A stretch of 64,000 nucleotides of DNA from Simmondsia chinensis (taxonomy: Eukaryota; Streptophyta; Magnoliopsida; Caryophyllales; Simmondsiaceae): assembly GCA_018398585.1 (NCBI GenBank), contig JAGTTD010000018.1, forward strand, positions 6,579,501-6,643,500, given 5' to 3'. Each line of letters opens with the position of its first letter. The first letter of the stretch is position 1. A program made the position numbers and the translations under genes. Below the pieces are notes generated by a model that saw only the letters and a list, made by a program, of their open reading frames with translations, did no database searches and was not told the origin of the DNA. Below, piece after piece: positions 43,380-55,459 of this stretch.

Positions 43380-46300
43380 CTCAAATATCAGTCAACTCTC
43401 ATCATCATTATAATCATCATAATCATGTAAAGTGGGGTCCTCTTCACTTTCATCTTTTGAATCATAATCAGAGTCTTCACCATTGTCATTGTTATCTAAT
43501 TCTAAATCGTTTCCATCATCGTCTTCTTCATTGACTTCAAGACAAACTTCAACTTCATTTATATTTAGCAAACTATGATCAATTATGGGCTCACAATCAA
43601 AGTAAATCTTGGTATCTTTGTTGGGATCCTTATCTCCCATGTCAAAAACATCTCTAGGTTTTGTCTTTGTACCAACATTCCAATTTGCCTCAACTAGGTC
43701 AGGTGTATAAAACACTTAGAATGCTTAAGATGCTAACACAAATGGCTCATTACTTTTCAACAAGTGTTGAAAATTTACTAAAGTAAAGCCCAATAAATCT
43801 TGCTTAACCCCTTTTCCCAAGTTAGCCCCTTCACATTTAAGTAGGACAACTTTTCTCCCCTGATAGTAATTTAATTCCAACATTTCTACCAAAGTTCCAT
43901 AGTATGTGACTTGATCTTCATCAGAAATGATTGAATTCATAGCCATTCGACTATTTTGGGTGGGAGAATTAGCTTCTACATCTCTTGTGCGTAACTTGAA
44001 GCCATTGTATTTAAACTTTTTGAACCTTACTAGTCTACTTGGTCCTTTACTAAGCCATTGAAGGTCCCTATAAATTTTATCATTATATGTATATTCCCAA
44101 CCTGGTAAAAGAGCCAAAAAAAAGTTAATATATAAAAAATTTTAATTTACATAATTACAACTAATGTTTCAAGTTGCCCACATACGTTCAATTTAAACCA
44201 CTTAACAAACGTTTTTTTGTGAAGGTCGCCAATATCTTCTTCTCGCATGTTGCTATGTTCAAGACAAAGTGCAGCTTTATGTTCTTTACATCATACATAT
44301 GTTAGTAAGAAGAATAGATGTGTTCAACAAATTATAAAAATATTTTAATAGATTTAGTTGTGAGGACTTACTCTACATATATATATTCACTTCATCACAA
44401 TTAAACAAAACATATTCATGTGCTTGCTTCCATGTATTATTGTTCAAATGCACTGAATCTTGCTCCGTTAAAGCATGGCCACAAATGGAAATGATGGATA
44501 GACCATTTCGTATTCCATGATCACCACCGTCATAATTCCTTATCGATCTATCCTGCTAGGTTTGGATTTCATTTAGATATCTTGAGCAAAAAATCATGCA
44601 ATCTTCAGCAATGTAAGTTTCTGCAATTGACCCCTTTGGCTTTGCTTTGTTGCGTACACACTTCTTCAATCGATACAAGAACCTATTGTTGACAAACAAG
44701 TACCTTACATTAGTTTCATTTATTTAATGCATGGACAAAATATCATATCAAAACTCATATTTCTTGTGTAAAACTCACCTCTCTATTGGATACATCCAGC
44801 TAAAGTGTACCGGTCCTACAGTGGCAGCATCAAATGGTAAATGAACAATTAAATGGACCATGACATCAAATAAGGTCGGTGGAAAGATTTCTTCCATTCG
44901 ACAAAGTATGTAGATGATCTGTTCTTCTAGATGCTCATAGTCATTAATAGAACCATCTTTAAAGCACATTTCCCGGAAAAAATAGCTAAGCTCAATTAAT
45001 ATCAGATTGATTTCTCTAGGCAAGGCCTTCCGGACAGCAAGAGGTAGCAATTGTTGTATTAGAATATAACAATCATGACTTTTAAGGCCAAAGACTTTGC
45101 CTTTCTCCAAATCCACACGCTGCGATATGTTGGAAGCATAACCATTAGAAACCCTCACCAAAGATAACACTTTGCAAAAGATTTCTGTTTTGCTTTTGAT
45201 CCATAAAATACGGTGCAGGTGGCAAGTAAGGTTTCTGTCCCTCCCCTTAATCAAGTGGATGGAGATGAGTTTTGATACTCGTATCTTTAAGATCAAGATG
45301 TGCAATTAGAGAGTCTTTTGAGTTTCCCTCAACATCCAATAAAGTCCCAATCACACTATCACATACATTTTTCTCAATATGCGTTACATCCAAATTGTGT
45401 CGTATTAAAAGATTTTTCCAATAAGGTTACTTAAAGAATATACTTCTCTTTTTCCATCCTGTTTTAGGACTATTTTTATGAATTGTCCTCCTTGCCTTCC
45501 TCTTCTTCTTATGACCTTTAGTCTTAGCATTTGGCTTCCCAAAGACAACATTGATGTCACGCATTTGCTTTAACAAATCAAATCCAGAACATAACGTGGG
45601 TGCAAATTTTTTCTCAATTTTACCAACAAAAGATGCCCTTTTCCTTCGAAACCTATGATTAGGATCAAGAAATATGCGCTGGCGCATAAAGCACATTTTT
45701 CTGCTCCTTTTAAGATAACTAGAACAAGTGTCAATGTTGCAATGAGGACAAGCAAATCGACCTTTAGTTTTCCAACCTGACAAGTTATCGTATGCTGGGA
45801 AATCTTTTATTGTCCATATAAGAGCAGCATGCATATTGAAGGTTCCCTTAGTAAAAGCATCATAAGTCTCAACCCCATCTACCCACAACTCCTTTAACTC
45901 ATCTATTAATGGTTGTAGATAAATATTAATGTCATTGTCAAGGGCTTGTGGGCTAGAGATCAGAAGGGATATTATAAAGTAGGAATCTTTTATGCACAAC
46001 CAATGAGGAAAATAGTATATCACAAGCATGACTGGCCATATACTATGAGTGATACTCATTGTGCTAAAAGGATTGAAGCCATCACTTACGAAACCAAGCC
46101 TAATATTCCGAGCATCCTTAGAAAACTCTGGGTATTTGCTGTCAAAATCTTGCCATGCCATTGAATCAACCGGGTGTCTTACTTTCCCATCTTTACTACG
46201 TCCCTTTTCATGCCATCTCATCGAAATTGGCGTTTTTGAAGACATAAACAGCCTTTTTAATCAAGGTATTAATGGAAAGTGATGTAAAATCTTAGATGAA

Positions 46301-47092
46301 ATCTTAATTTTTCCGTCATCAGCTCTTTTCCATCTTGAAGCTCCACATGCAGAGCATGCATAATCATTAGCTTTCTCCTTCTAGTACAACATGCAATCAT
46401 TAGGGCATGCATCTATCTTGGTGTAGCCTAAGCCTAAATCAGATATGGTTTTTTTTCATTTGATGAAAGTTTTTTGGCAAGTTAACCCCTTTTGGGAGAA
46501 GCTCAATGAGAAAATCTAGTAGATTACTCAATGATGTATCACTCCAATGATGAAGACATTTCATATGATAAAGGCGAATAATGCAAGAAAGCCTTGTAAA
46601 CTTTTTACCCCCAGCATACACTTCTTTCTCAGCATCATCAACCAACTTATAAAATTTTTCGGCTTCTAATGTTTCATATGTCCTTTTTACTTCTTCATAT
46701 TCATCCATAAGATTCTCATTGCCGGACATCCCAAATGCATCATGTAACAACCCATGCATATCATCAACTAGATCATCTGACTCTCCATCATCAATACTCT
46801 CATCATTAACATCGGTAGATAACAACTCATCTCCCTGAAAAATCAAAAAATTTGTATGAACCCCCTTCCAAACTAAGTGTTCACGGACAATGTCTAGTTG
46901 AGCAAATATCACAGAACCACATATCCTACATGGGCATTTGATTCTACCATTTAAAGATGTAGTACTTTTTGCAGTGCTTATGTATTGTTCCACTCCATTC
47001 ATAAATTCTTGACTAACCTGGGCAAATTTATCCAACTTTTTTGACCATGTATCCATCACTTCTCTTATAGAAGTCAAACTGAGAAGCATCAC
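43380..47092 (-). pseudogene. TNP2-type CACTA transposase
   Basis: The order is as in plant TNP2. An N-terminal transposase-associated domain (GRIKCPCRICGS, 47092-46439) is followed by the IDACPNDCMLY segment, where the next codon is TAG (about 46385). The transposase catalytic domain follows (MRWHEKGRSKDGKVRHPVDS, LGFVSDGFNPF, KGRFACPHCN, 46245-45427), then DUF4218 (SHDCYILIQQLLPLAVRKAL, IFPPTLFDVMVHLIVHL, 45305-44775) and DUF4216 (YYGTLVEMLELNYYQGRKVV, 44117-43392). The C-terminus is an acidic D/E-rich tail. Some gaps are introns; others are frameshifts. Confidence 0.82.
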
Positions 47093-48229
47093 AAATTAGT
47101 TAATTCTTATAACTATATTAAAGTCTATACCCATAATACAAAAAGTTTCCTAGTATAAAATCTTCTTACACAGAAACGTATATTAGTGTCAAGATATCAA
47201 CCATATATTAGCACAACAAAGTACAACTGTATCACAAATGTTGCAGATCAAATAATAATAGATAATAACACGTCACATTCAACAAATTGAACCTCATTTA
47301 CATCATCTTCATGAGTATAATCAATTACAAGCTCACTTTTTAATTAAAATTTCACTTCTCATTTCTATATTTAATTTTTTCAATCTCTAGTTTCGGACCA
47401 AAAATAATCAAAAATTAATTATAAAGGAAATACCTTCACCAACATAACAAATTTTCAATTATTTTCTCCTTTCTCTCACTCTCTATGCACATGCTGGCAT
47501 CCTAATAGAGAACTCAACAAAAATCCAAATGAAAAATTTGGAACTTTTAGTTGTCACAATAAGTGAACATTATCACTAACAACTAGCAAACGAACATGCA
47601 TGCAAAAGTAACAAGAAATTTCAACAGTTACCAAAACCCCTAAAAACACAAAAAAAGCGCACCTAAAACCCTAATTTCAACAGCTTCATTAACTTCTAAA
47701 CCCTAATTTGCATCAAAATCGAATGAAGTGAACAAAAAAATTGGATAAATTGAGGAACATATCAACAAAAAAGACACTGAAATACAACAAATAGCATGGA
47801 TTAACTCACCGAAAAAGGCAACAAGAACGTAGACGTGAATAAGCAAACTACTAAAGAAGAAAAGGAAGAATGAAAGAAAGTTAAAATAATGAAAAATTCG
47901 CGCAGCTTAAGTAATTTGGAGAATGAAATTCGAGCGGGAGAATGAAATTTGAGCTGGATAATGAAATTTGAGATAGCAGGAGATGAAAATCGTGAGGGAA
48001 GGGGAAGGAGAGCAGAGCAGCGGCGAAGTGGAGAAAATGAAAGGTTTTACTCTTTTTTTTTCCTTACCTTAATTTTCTTCTTTTTTCTTTTGACAAAAAT
48101 TTGCTTTATATTTCTTTTTTTTTTTTGGACAACTTTAAATTTCGTACTTATTTTTTTTTTTTGAGAAAGCAGCACAAAATCTAATTTTTATTTTCATATC
48201 GAAAGGATCTTTGATGCAAAAGCTTAGTT
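47093..48229 (-). promoter_or_regulatory. 5' leader and promoter side of the CACTA transposase gene
   Basis: It has no open domain. CCCTAATTTCAACAGC and CCCTAATTTGC words (47650-47720) and a purine-rich stretch (47930-48040) lie where the leader exon would be. T-rich tracts follow toward the right end. Confidence 0.35.
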
Positions 48230-48520
48230 TCAGTCTTAATATATATTCTTTTTATAGTCTAGTATCATAAAATATTCGATACAATAGAATAACAACTCAC
48301 TTGTATCGGAAAACTTTAGATACTATAGAATTTTTAGTATCAGTTACAAAATTTTTTGATACAGTAATAATTTTCCCTCCACAACCTGCCACCATGTTGC
48401 TTTAAGTGTCCATAACCTTACTATCGGTAGCAGGTGTCCTTTACAATTAATTACTTTTTATAAAGGTTCACACATCCGCTACTAAATTTTCCGATACTGA
48501 AGGTCATTTTTCTTGTAGTG

Positions 48521-48960
48521 CCCGAAACGACTTGGTGGAGACAAAAGAATAATTGGCGAATCGTTACATTGGCAGGTTGAAGGACTCCATACCATTGGTG
48601 ATAACATGTTTCTACTTTTCCGTCTTAGAGGCAAGCCAGAGGGCCCCGAGCATCAAGAAACAACAATGCTGACGTACAACTGATGAGTCCTGGAACACTC
48701 AAGTTGGAGAGCTTGAACAAGTGAGAGTCCTGAATGCAGGTGTGCAGAGTAAACCCTTTGCTGCCAATACTAGCAAACTGGCTAGCCAAGACTTGGCGGG
48801 GAGCTCGTGAACCCGTTGCTTTAAGTGCGGAGAGATGGGACACTGTGCTGCCAGATGTCGAAAGGGTGATAAACCTGGCAAAGGTTTTTTTCATCGGCAA
48901 GCTCCGTGATGAGGAAGGCGTAGCCTTTGATGAGGATGGCAAGGATGAGTTAGGTTTGGA
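48521..48960 (+). pseudogene. gag of element 3, part after the CACTA insertion, with zinc knuckle
   Basis: It continues Gag with ARNDLVETKE, a stop, then NRYIGRLKDSIPLVI. A complete CCHC zinc knuckle, CFKCGEMGHCAARC (C-x2-C-x4-H-x4-C), is at about 48818-48860. The corresponding part of element 2 has been deleted. Confidence 0.82.
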
Positions 48961-49059
48961 AGAAGATGCCATAGGGGATTATGAGTGTCACCTACTTGTG
49001 ATTAGGCAAGGTTGTTTTGCGCTAAAAGAAGTTGACAGTGATGACTGATTGAGAAACAA

Positions 49060-52000
49060 CATCTTCCAAACTACTTGTATAATTGACGGTTGGGTGTGTT
49101 GAGTGGTGATCAACTCAGGAAGCTGTGAAAACATGATCTTCGAGGAGGCTGTCTCCAAGTTGGGGTTGAAGATAGAGATGCCCCCACACCCATAGAAGTT
49201 GTCTTGGCTCAAAAAAGGGAACCAGGTAACCATGTCAAAACGTTGCTTGATTAATTTTTCAATTGGAACAAAGTAGAAGGACAAGGTTTGAAGTAACGTC
49301 GTAACCATGGACACTTGCCACTTGCTGTTGGGAAGGACATGGCGATATGATGGGGCACCATACATGATGGGAGGAAAAAAACTTATAGCTTTATCTTTGA
49401 GGAGAGGAAGATCATTTTGTTGCTTAAGAAGGATGAGGCGCCGAGGACAATGTCGATCCAGCACTAGAGCCTACAAGGGAGAGCCATGTTCGCCAAATAA
49501 GTTGGCGAGAACGACATAGTTTTGTTACTGATCTGTAAAGTTAGTAAGATTGGGCAAGGAGAGGTACTGGGTCAGATTGGCGAGTTACTGAAAGAATTTG
49601 CGAACGTATTTTCGGAAGAGTAATCTAATACCTTGCTACCTTTGAGGGACATTCAGCATTGAATAGATATAATGCTAGGACCTGCCTTACCGAATAGACC
49701 CCACTACCGAATGAGTCCAGTTGAGCTTGAGCAGTTGAGACGCTAGTTTGAGGAATTGCTTGCCAAGGTATTTATTCGAGAAAGCTTAAGTGTCCTTGTG
49801 CAGTTTCGGCTCTATTGACACCAAAGAAGGATGGCAGTTGACATATGTTTGGGAATAGTAGGGCCATCAACAAGATCACGGTACGTCATAGTTGCCCCAT
49901 TCTGAGGTTGGATGATTTGCTTGATCAGCTTCAACATTTGAAGGTATTCACTAAACTTGATCTCAAGAGCGGGTATCATCAGATCTGTGTTTCACCTAGA
50001 AATAAATGGAAGACTACCTTCAAGACACGTGAAGGGCTATATAAGTGGCTTGTCATTCCTTTTGATTTTCCAATGCACCAAGTACCTTCATGAGCTTTAT
50101 GAATCAAGTTGTACGTCCTTTCTGTGGGAAGTTTGTTGTCAGCTACTTCAATGATATTTTCATTTATGGTCGAGATCGAGTTGAGCATATGAAGCATCTC
50201 AAGGATGTGCTAAGTACCTCGAGAGAACAACATTTATTTTCCACCTTGAAGAAGTGTGAGTTCTTGAAAGATCGAGTAGCCTTCCTTGGCTTTGTTGTAT
50301 CCAAGGATGGTATAGCCATAGATGAAGGAAAGATTGCTGCCATTCGTGATTGGCCCCAACAGAAAACTGTTGGCGAATTCAAGAGTTTCCAAGGGTTGGC
50401 ATCATTCTATTTGTTACGAACTTTAGCTCAATCATGGCACCCATTACTTATTGCATGAAGAATAGTTCCTTTGCCCACACTCCACTGGCAGTTGTCTCCT
50501 TCGAAGAGGTAAAGAAAAGGTGAACCACAACACCGATATTAGCCCTACGGGATTTGAAGAAGACAATCGAGCTTCACATGGACGCATTCAAGATCGGCAT
50601 TGGTGCAGTGCTTAGCCAAGAGGGGAGGCCTATCACATACTTTTGTGAGAAACTTGATAGTCGTAGGTTGAACTACTCTACTTACGACCTTGAGTTCTAC
50701 TCGTTGGTAAGAGCACTGAGGTACTGGAAGTCATACTTAACTAATGTAGAATTCATCTTGTACTATAACTATGCGGCCCTCAAGTACATCAATAGTCAAG
50801 ATAAGCTCTTGGACCGGCATGAGAAGTGGGCAAGCTACATCTAGCTCTTCCACTTCGTCATCAAGCACAAGTCAGGCATATTGAATAAAGTGGCGGATGT
50901 TTTGAGTAGGCGAAGCCTCATTTTTTCACAACCAGGTTACCATGATCGAGTTTGAATAGTTGGGGAACAATACTAGGATAATCACACTTTTGGTGAAGTT
51001 TGGCGAGAAGCACAATCTGGCTGTATTCTTGGCTACTCTATTCATAACGGGTTCCTTTATAAGGGGAATCAACTTTGCATTCCGGCCTCGAGTCTATGGC
51101 TTAAGATCGTTGCAGAAAAACATAATGAAGGACATGTGAGACAAGACAAAACACTACAGTTGGTGAGCGCCAACTATTACTAGCCATTATTGCAGAAAGA
51201 GGTTGAGAGATTCGTAAATCGTTTCATATATGATCAAGTGTCAAAAGACGGTGTAACTGACACTAGACTTTACATGCCATTACCGATTCCAAGTCAACCT
51301 TGGATTGACATGAACATGAACTTTGTACTGGGATTACCGTGAACAACGGGAGGTATAGATTCAGTTTTCGTTGTTGTGGTCACTTTTCTAAGATGGTGCA
51401 TTTCATTGGTTGCAAGAAGGCCATATACGCAATTCATGTTGCTCACCAGCATTTCCGAGAAGTCGACAAGCTGCATGGATTACCGAGTAGCTTTGTATCC
51501 GAAAGAGATGTGAGGTTTGTAAACTACTTTAGGAAGGCGCTATAGAAGATGGCACACAACTCCGTCTCCTCTATTGCAGTTCATCACCCACAGACAGATG
51601 GCCAAATGGTGGTGACTAACCGCGCCTTGGGAAATTTGCTACGTTGTCTTGTTGCCGGCATCATCAAGGGCTGGGAGCAAAACCTTTACCAAGCCGAGTT
51701 AGCCTACAACAGCTCAGTCAACAGGAGCACGAGGATTCCGCCATTCAAGATTATCTACGATTTCATGCTGAGGGCTCCGATTGATGTGGCGTTAGTTCCA
51801 GATCTTACTCATCTTAATGGTAAGGCTGAAAATTTCATTTCCAACTTTCAGGACACACATGAGCAAACATGTGCATGCCTCTTGGAAGCTAGTGCCATGT
51901 GTAAATTGGCGAGTGACGAGCATCGGCGTTAGGTCCAATACCAAGTGGACGACCAAGTTTGGGCCATGCTCACTAGAGAACTTTTTCTAGCTTGGGAATA

Positions 52001-52189
52001 CAAGATGTTGACGGCACGCGAGATAGAAGCTTTGAAGATCATCAGCAAGATTAATGACAACGCCTTCCATGTTCTGTTGCCAACCGGTATGAGGACTTCT
52101 GACATCTTCAACGTTAAGCACCTAACTCCGTACTTTGGCAACAATGGCTCTGTGGTGGACATGGAAAATTCAATCCAGCTAAGGAAGGA
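49060..52189 (+). pseudogene. pol pseudogene of gypsy element 3 (PR-RT-RH-IN)
   Basis: The protease motif is VINSGSCENMIFEEAVSKLG (about 49105), with D changed to N at the catalytic site. Reverse transcriptase (49570-50440) has [20 protein letters not shown] and YFND in place of YFDD, so a catalytic aspartate is lost. RNase H (50554-50920) reads IELHMDAFKIGIGAVLSQEG and RLNYSTYDLEFY. The integrase core (51330-51760) has FSKMVHFIGCKKAIYAIHV and HHPQTDGQMVVTNRALGN, and the C-terminal part ends SDIFNVKHLTPYFG. Stops and frameshifts are frequent, especially at 50935-51330. Confidence 0.87.
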
Positions 52190-52726
52190 TGAAGCAGCCA
52201 CCATTACAGGACTTGGTGTATAGGATTTGGCAGGGTTGGCAGCATGCTGCGGCCACCGTTATGGGACTTGGCGGGTAGGATTTGGTAGGGTTGGCGACAT
52301 GGGTTTAGACGTGGCAAGAGGAGGAATTTGAGTGGGTGATTTTCTAAAATAGCATATTTTGACATTTTTATTCTCAAAATAGCACGCGCAAAAATTTAAA
52401 TTTATTAAAATAACACGCAAAAATTAAAAATTACCAAAACAGCACGCCCAGTCAACATGACATTGCCACCTAAGTAAGGGCATTTTGGTAATTTTTCTTT
52501 TTTCAAAAAAAAAAAGGAACTTTCTTTTAACGGTTAGAACAACCTTTCACCACAATGTTAAAAAAAAAATTTAATGTTGCCTAATTTTTTGTATAACATA
52601 TAAATTTAGATATATAACAACAATAATAAAGTAAATATACTTTTTTCTTACAATAAATTTTTAAAATTTTGACATATTGAATAATAGTATCTATATAATA
52701 TAATACTAAAAATTTAATCAACAAAA

Positions 52727-52759
<33 letters not shown>

Positions 52760-53318
52760 TTGGTGAAAAGTTATTGTAGCCATAAAAAAAAAATTAAAAA
52801 AAAATAAAAAAAAAAACTTTTCCTTTTTTTTTTTTATTTTGAAAAAAGAAAAATGACCAAAATGCCCTTGCTTAGGTAGCACTGCTATGCTGACTGTGTG
52901 TGCTGTTTTGATAATTTTTAATTTTTGCGTGCTATTTTGGTAATTTTGAATTTTTGTGTGCTATTTTGGAAAAAAAAATGTCAACATGTGTTATTTTGAA
53001 AAATCATCCAATTTGAGTTTTATTTTGTTTAGGAAAGTGTTTTAGATTAGAAATAATTTTATATTGATTTATTTTAATTTTATTCTTGATTTTGTTTCTA
53101 TTTTTTTAGATATCTTTTCCCCTATATAAAGGAGAGTTGAGCTACGGTTTAATGCAGTTTTTTGCATTGTTAATTCTTCAAAATTTCAAGAGTTTTCTTT
53201 GTTCTCAGTTTGTGTGAATACGAGTAAATTTGTCCTTTATTTTATTGTTCGTAATAAAATTCAAAGGAAGGCCATTAAATCTTCCGTTCCCTTTGATCTT
53301 ACTTTATGCGTTGCATCA
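52190..53318 (+). repeat. 3' LTR of gypsy element 3 (split by a MITE)
   Basis: Runs from TGAAGCAGCC to GCGTTGCATCA. Without the MITE and one target copy it is about 444 bp, equal to the 5' LTR. Confidence 0.85.
52334..53009. mobile_element. Mutator-like MITE with 9-bp target duplication
   Basis: AATTTGAGT lies at 52325-52333 and again at 53010-53018. The ends GGGTGATTTTCTAAAATAGC and, in reverse complement, GGATGATTTTTCAAAATAAC begin arms of about 170 bp. The arms contain repeated 'AAAATA(A/G)CACGC' words and TTACCAAAA.GCAC...GGGCATTTTGGT. The centre is A/T tracts. A 9-bp duplication and long inverted repeats are the Mutator-type signature. There is no coding. Confidence 0.88.
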
Positions 53319-53919
53319 GTTTCATTATGTCCCTTAGACTATTTTGATAAAGAGCAAAATAAATCTTAAGGAAAGTAATCGGTACATGCTTTGAAGCCGT
53401 TTGTTGTTGTAGTACCTATTTTATTGAATTTCCCTAATAAGGTTGTTATGATAGATAATTGGATCAGGGTATATGAATATAAAATGTAAAAATAGTATTA
53501 TATTATAGTAAGAAAGGGGAGATATTACATAAAAGAAGAATGGGGGAGAGAGAGCTAAACATCAATACAATACTCAATTAAGCATAACCCTAATTAGAAT
53601 ACCCAACCCTATTTATAGAAGGAGATAACAAAAATGACAAGGAAGGTGATATTCATATCAAAGGTAGCCATGCAAGTCTTTCTTCATTGTGCCTGCAAAA
53701 ATGACAAGGAAGGTGATGATGATTGTAATATAGAATTCAATGCCGGCCACACATTGAAGATGAGAAAAGCTATCCGGGAAATCAGAGTAAAATACTCAAA
53801 CTACGGCCACAGTTGTGACTTACACTCATTTCTAGTAACTCACACTTTATCTGCATGCAGTGCTAAATAATCAGGAGGATGGTGATCAGGATCCTCATGG
53901 TCCTAAGGGATCTTAGGGA
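53319..53919. other. Non-coding; possible LTR fragment
   Basis: CAAAAATGACAAGGAAGGTGAT occurs twice (about 53630 and 53696). GGGGGAGAGAGAGC and CCCTATTTATAGAAGGAGA resemble an LTR promoter and leader in reverse. No pair was found. Confidence 0.35.
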
Positions 53920-54475
53920 CATTATCCTTTAGGTATCATATGAATATATGCATGATATTTGAACATGTATCTTGGCATATCAATACACAATAATGTATTC
54001 TAAGGTTTGAATATTTTATCATTTAGATATCTTAGGGTAAAATTTGATTTTTTATGAAAGATCTGACTGAATTTATTCAAAAAAATACTAATGTAGTAGA
54101 AGATTAAGATAATATATATGTCACGTCACTGTTTTTAACATAGTTAAACAAATTACGATAAAAATCAACTGAATTTTGGTGGAAGCTACCTATATATTGT
54201 TGAAATTATGTCATATTAGTACTTTTTGGCAAAAAAATTACCAAATTCTAATGGAGACAATTATTTAGCATTTGAATGAGGTTCTACTTTATTGTTTTCT
54301 AACGAAAATCTATCAAATTTTTGTTAGAAAGGTATCTGTTTGATAAAATTTTTAAATTCAGGATGCCTAAAGGATAAAATTTTTAAATCTTATGGTACCC
54401 AATTATATATATTAAGACTTTTTAAAATACCTAATTGGTAAATGATCAAACCCCAAGATACTTAAGTCGTTCTTT
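53920..54475. mobile_element. MITE, copy B of the three-member family
   Basis: The left arm (TTATCCTTTAGGTATC...TTTTATCATTTAGATATC) pairs with the right arm ending AGATACTTAAGTCGTTC in reverse complement, including AATATATATAATTGGGTACC. It has the same arm plan as 24425-24972. Confidence 0.6.
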
Positions 54476-55020
54476 CCATAGAAATAATATAGTTCTCTAG
54501 TTAAAAGCATAAAATCAAATAATGCTCATTATGTAACTAAGAAATCTACAATAGGCTTATAATATAGTTGCAATAACTGATATATAACGTCGACAATACC
54601 CCATTTTTGCAATTATATTATCAATCGCAGACAAGACATTGATTGTGATTTTAAACTGTAGTTAGAATATCAATTTACAGTAGCCCAGTGTCTCAGGGAG
54701 GTTTCTGCTAACCTTAACCCTGTAGGATACTATCTTGAAGGAAGATTGCCGAAAGGGAGTTGATTGTTTCGAGATCCCCTTGGCGCACGTGTGGATGGAG
54801 AGCAAGTTTGCATACGACCAATTACATAATCTCGTTATGAGACAATTCCTTGAGAAAGGATCCGGTGTATTTGTTTTTGCACCATGTAAATGATTTATAA
54901 ATTGCATAATATGGACAAATGCATGGTGCATCTATTCAAACAAATGCATTAGAGCTTTACCCCAATATTCTACTCAATTTCATACTAGGAACAAAACCCT
55001 AAAACCAAAGCAAATTAGGG
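54476..55020. other. Intergenic with an unrecognised exon-like patch
   Basis: About 54735-54893 is less AT-rich. One plus-strand frame stays open: IPLAHVWMESKFAYDQLHNL, then VMRQFLEKGSGVFVFAPCK and a stop. I do not recognise it. It may be a gene relic or the upstream part of the LINE that follows. Confidence 0.25.
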
Positions 55021-55459
55021 ATGATCAGGACTTCTTTGGTATTGTTTTCGGTTGGGAGTTTTTCGAATTTTGAAAGCAAAAAGGTTGGTTTCGATAATGA
55101 TCTTTTTGTGCGCCCCCCCGCCCATTCACCACCGAATCCCACCACCCATCAATCCATTCCCGAGTTCCACCACCACCCAACATCATTTCCACCAGACTCC
55201 ATTTTCACCACCATCTCCATCTCCAACACTAGAGTCCACCACCACTCACCACCATCTACAGCCCACCCAGACCCAACCGCCACCAGATTCTGGTGCCCAC
55301 CGGCAGATTCCATCACCTCTCGCCACCAACACCTCCCATCATCTCCAATTTCACATCCTAACACCAGCCTTCATCAAATCCACCACCACCCACCGCCACC
55401 AACACCTCCTCCTCCCTTCAACCTTCATTCTGCCCCCCGTCCACTAATCACATTAGCAA

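Larger units (their letters stand above)
40413..48520 (-). mobile_element. CACTA (En/Spm) DNA transposon, 8.1 kb
   Basis: The ends are CACTACAAAAAAAAGACGA (40413) and, in reverse complement, CACTACAAGAAAAATGACC (48520). It is flanked by the 3-bp duplication CCC (40410-40412, 48521-48523), as expected for CACTA elements. Both ends carry many short subterminal motifs. Two minus-strand genes follow the family layout: a TNPD/TNP2-type transposase (about 47092-43392), then a TNPA/Ptta-type protein (about 43203-41500). Breaks in the transposase suggest it can no longer move itself. Confidence 0.95.
39299..53318 (+). mobile_element. Ty3/gypsy retrotransposon, element 3, with nested insertions
   Basis: LTRs at 39299-39742 and 52190-53318 share the head (AATGCATCCACC / AAGCAGCCACC), TTCTTCAAAATTTCAAGAG and the end GCTGCATCA / GTTGCATCA. 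A primer-site-like string, gag, protease, RT, RNase H and integrase follow in gypsy order, with AAGGAAGGA before the 3' LTR. Its proteins are closest to element 2 in this window. An 8,108-bp CACTA transposon interrupts gag and a 676-bp MITE interrupts the 3' LTR. Without these the element is about 5.2 kb. No target duplication was seen. Confidence 0.92.

Noticed and set aside
43392..43715. Separate acidic D/E-rich gene
   Set aside because: It continues the DUF4216 region of the CACTA transposase and is its acidic C-terminal tail, split only by a frame change near 43720.
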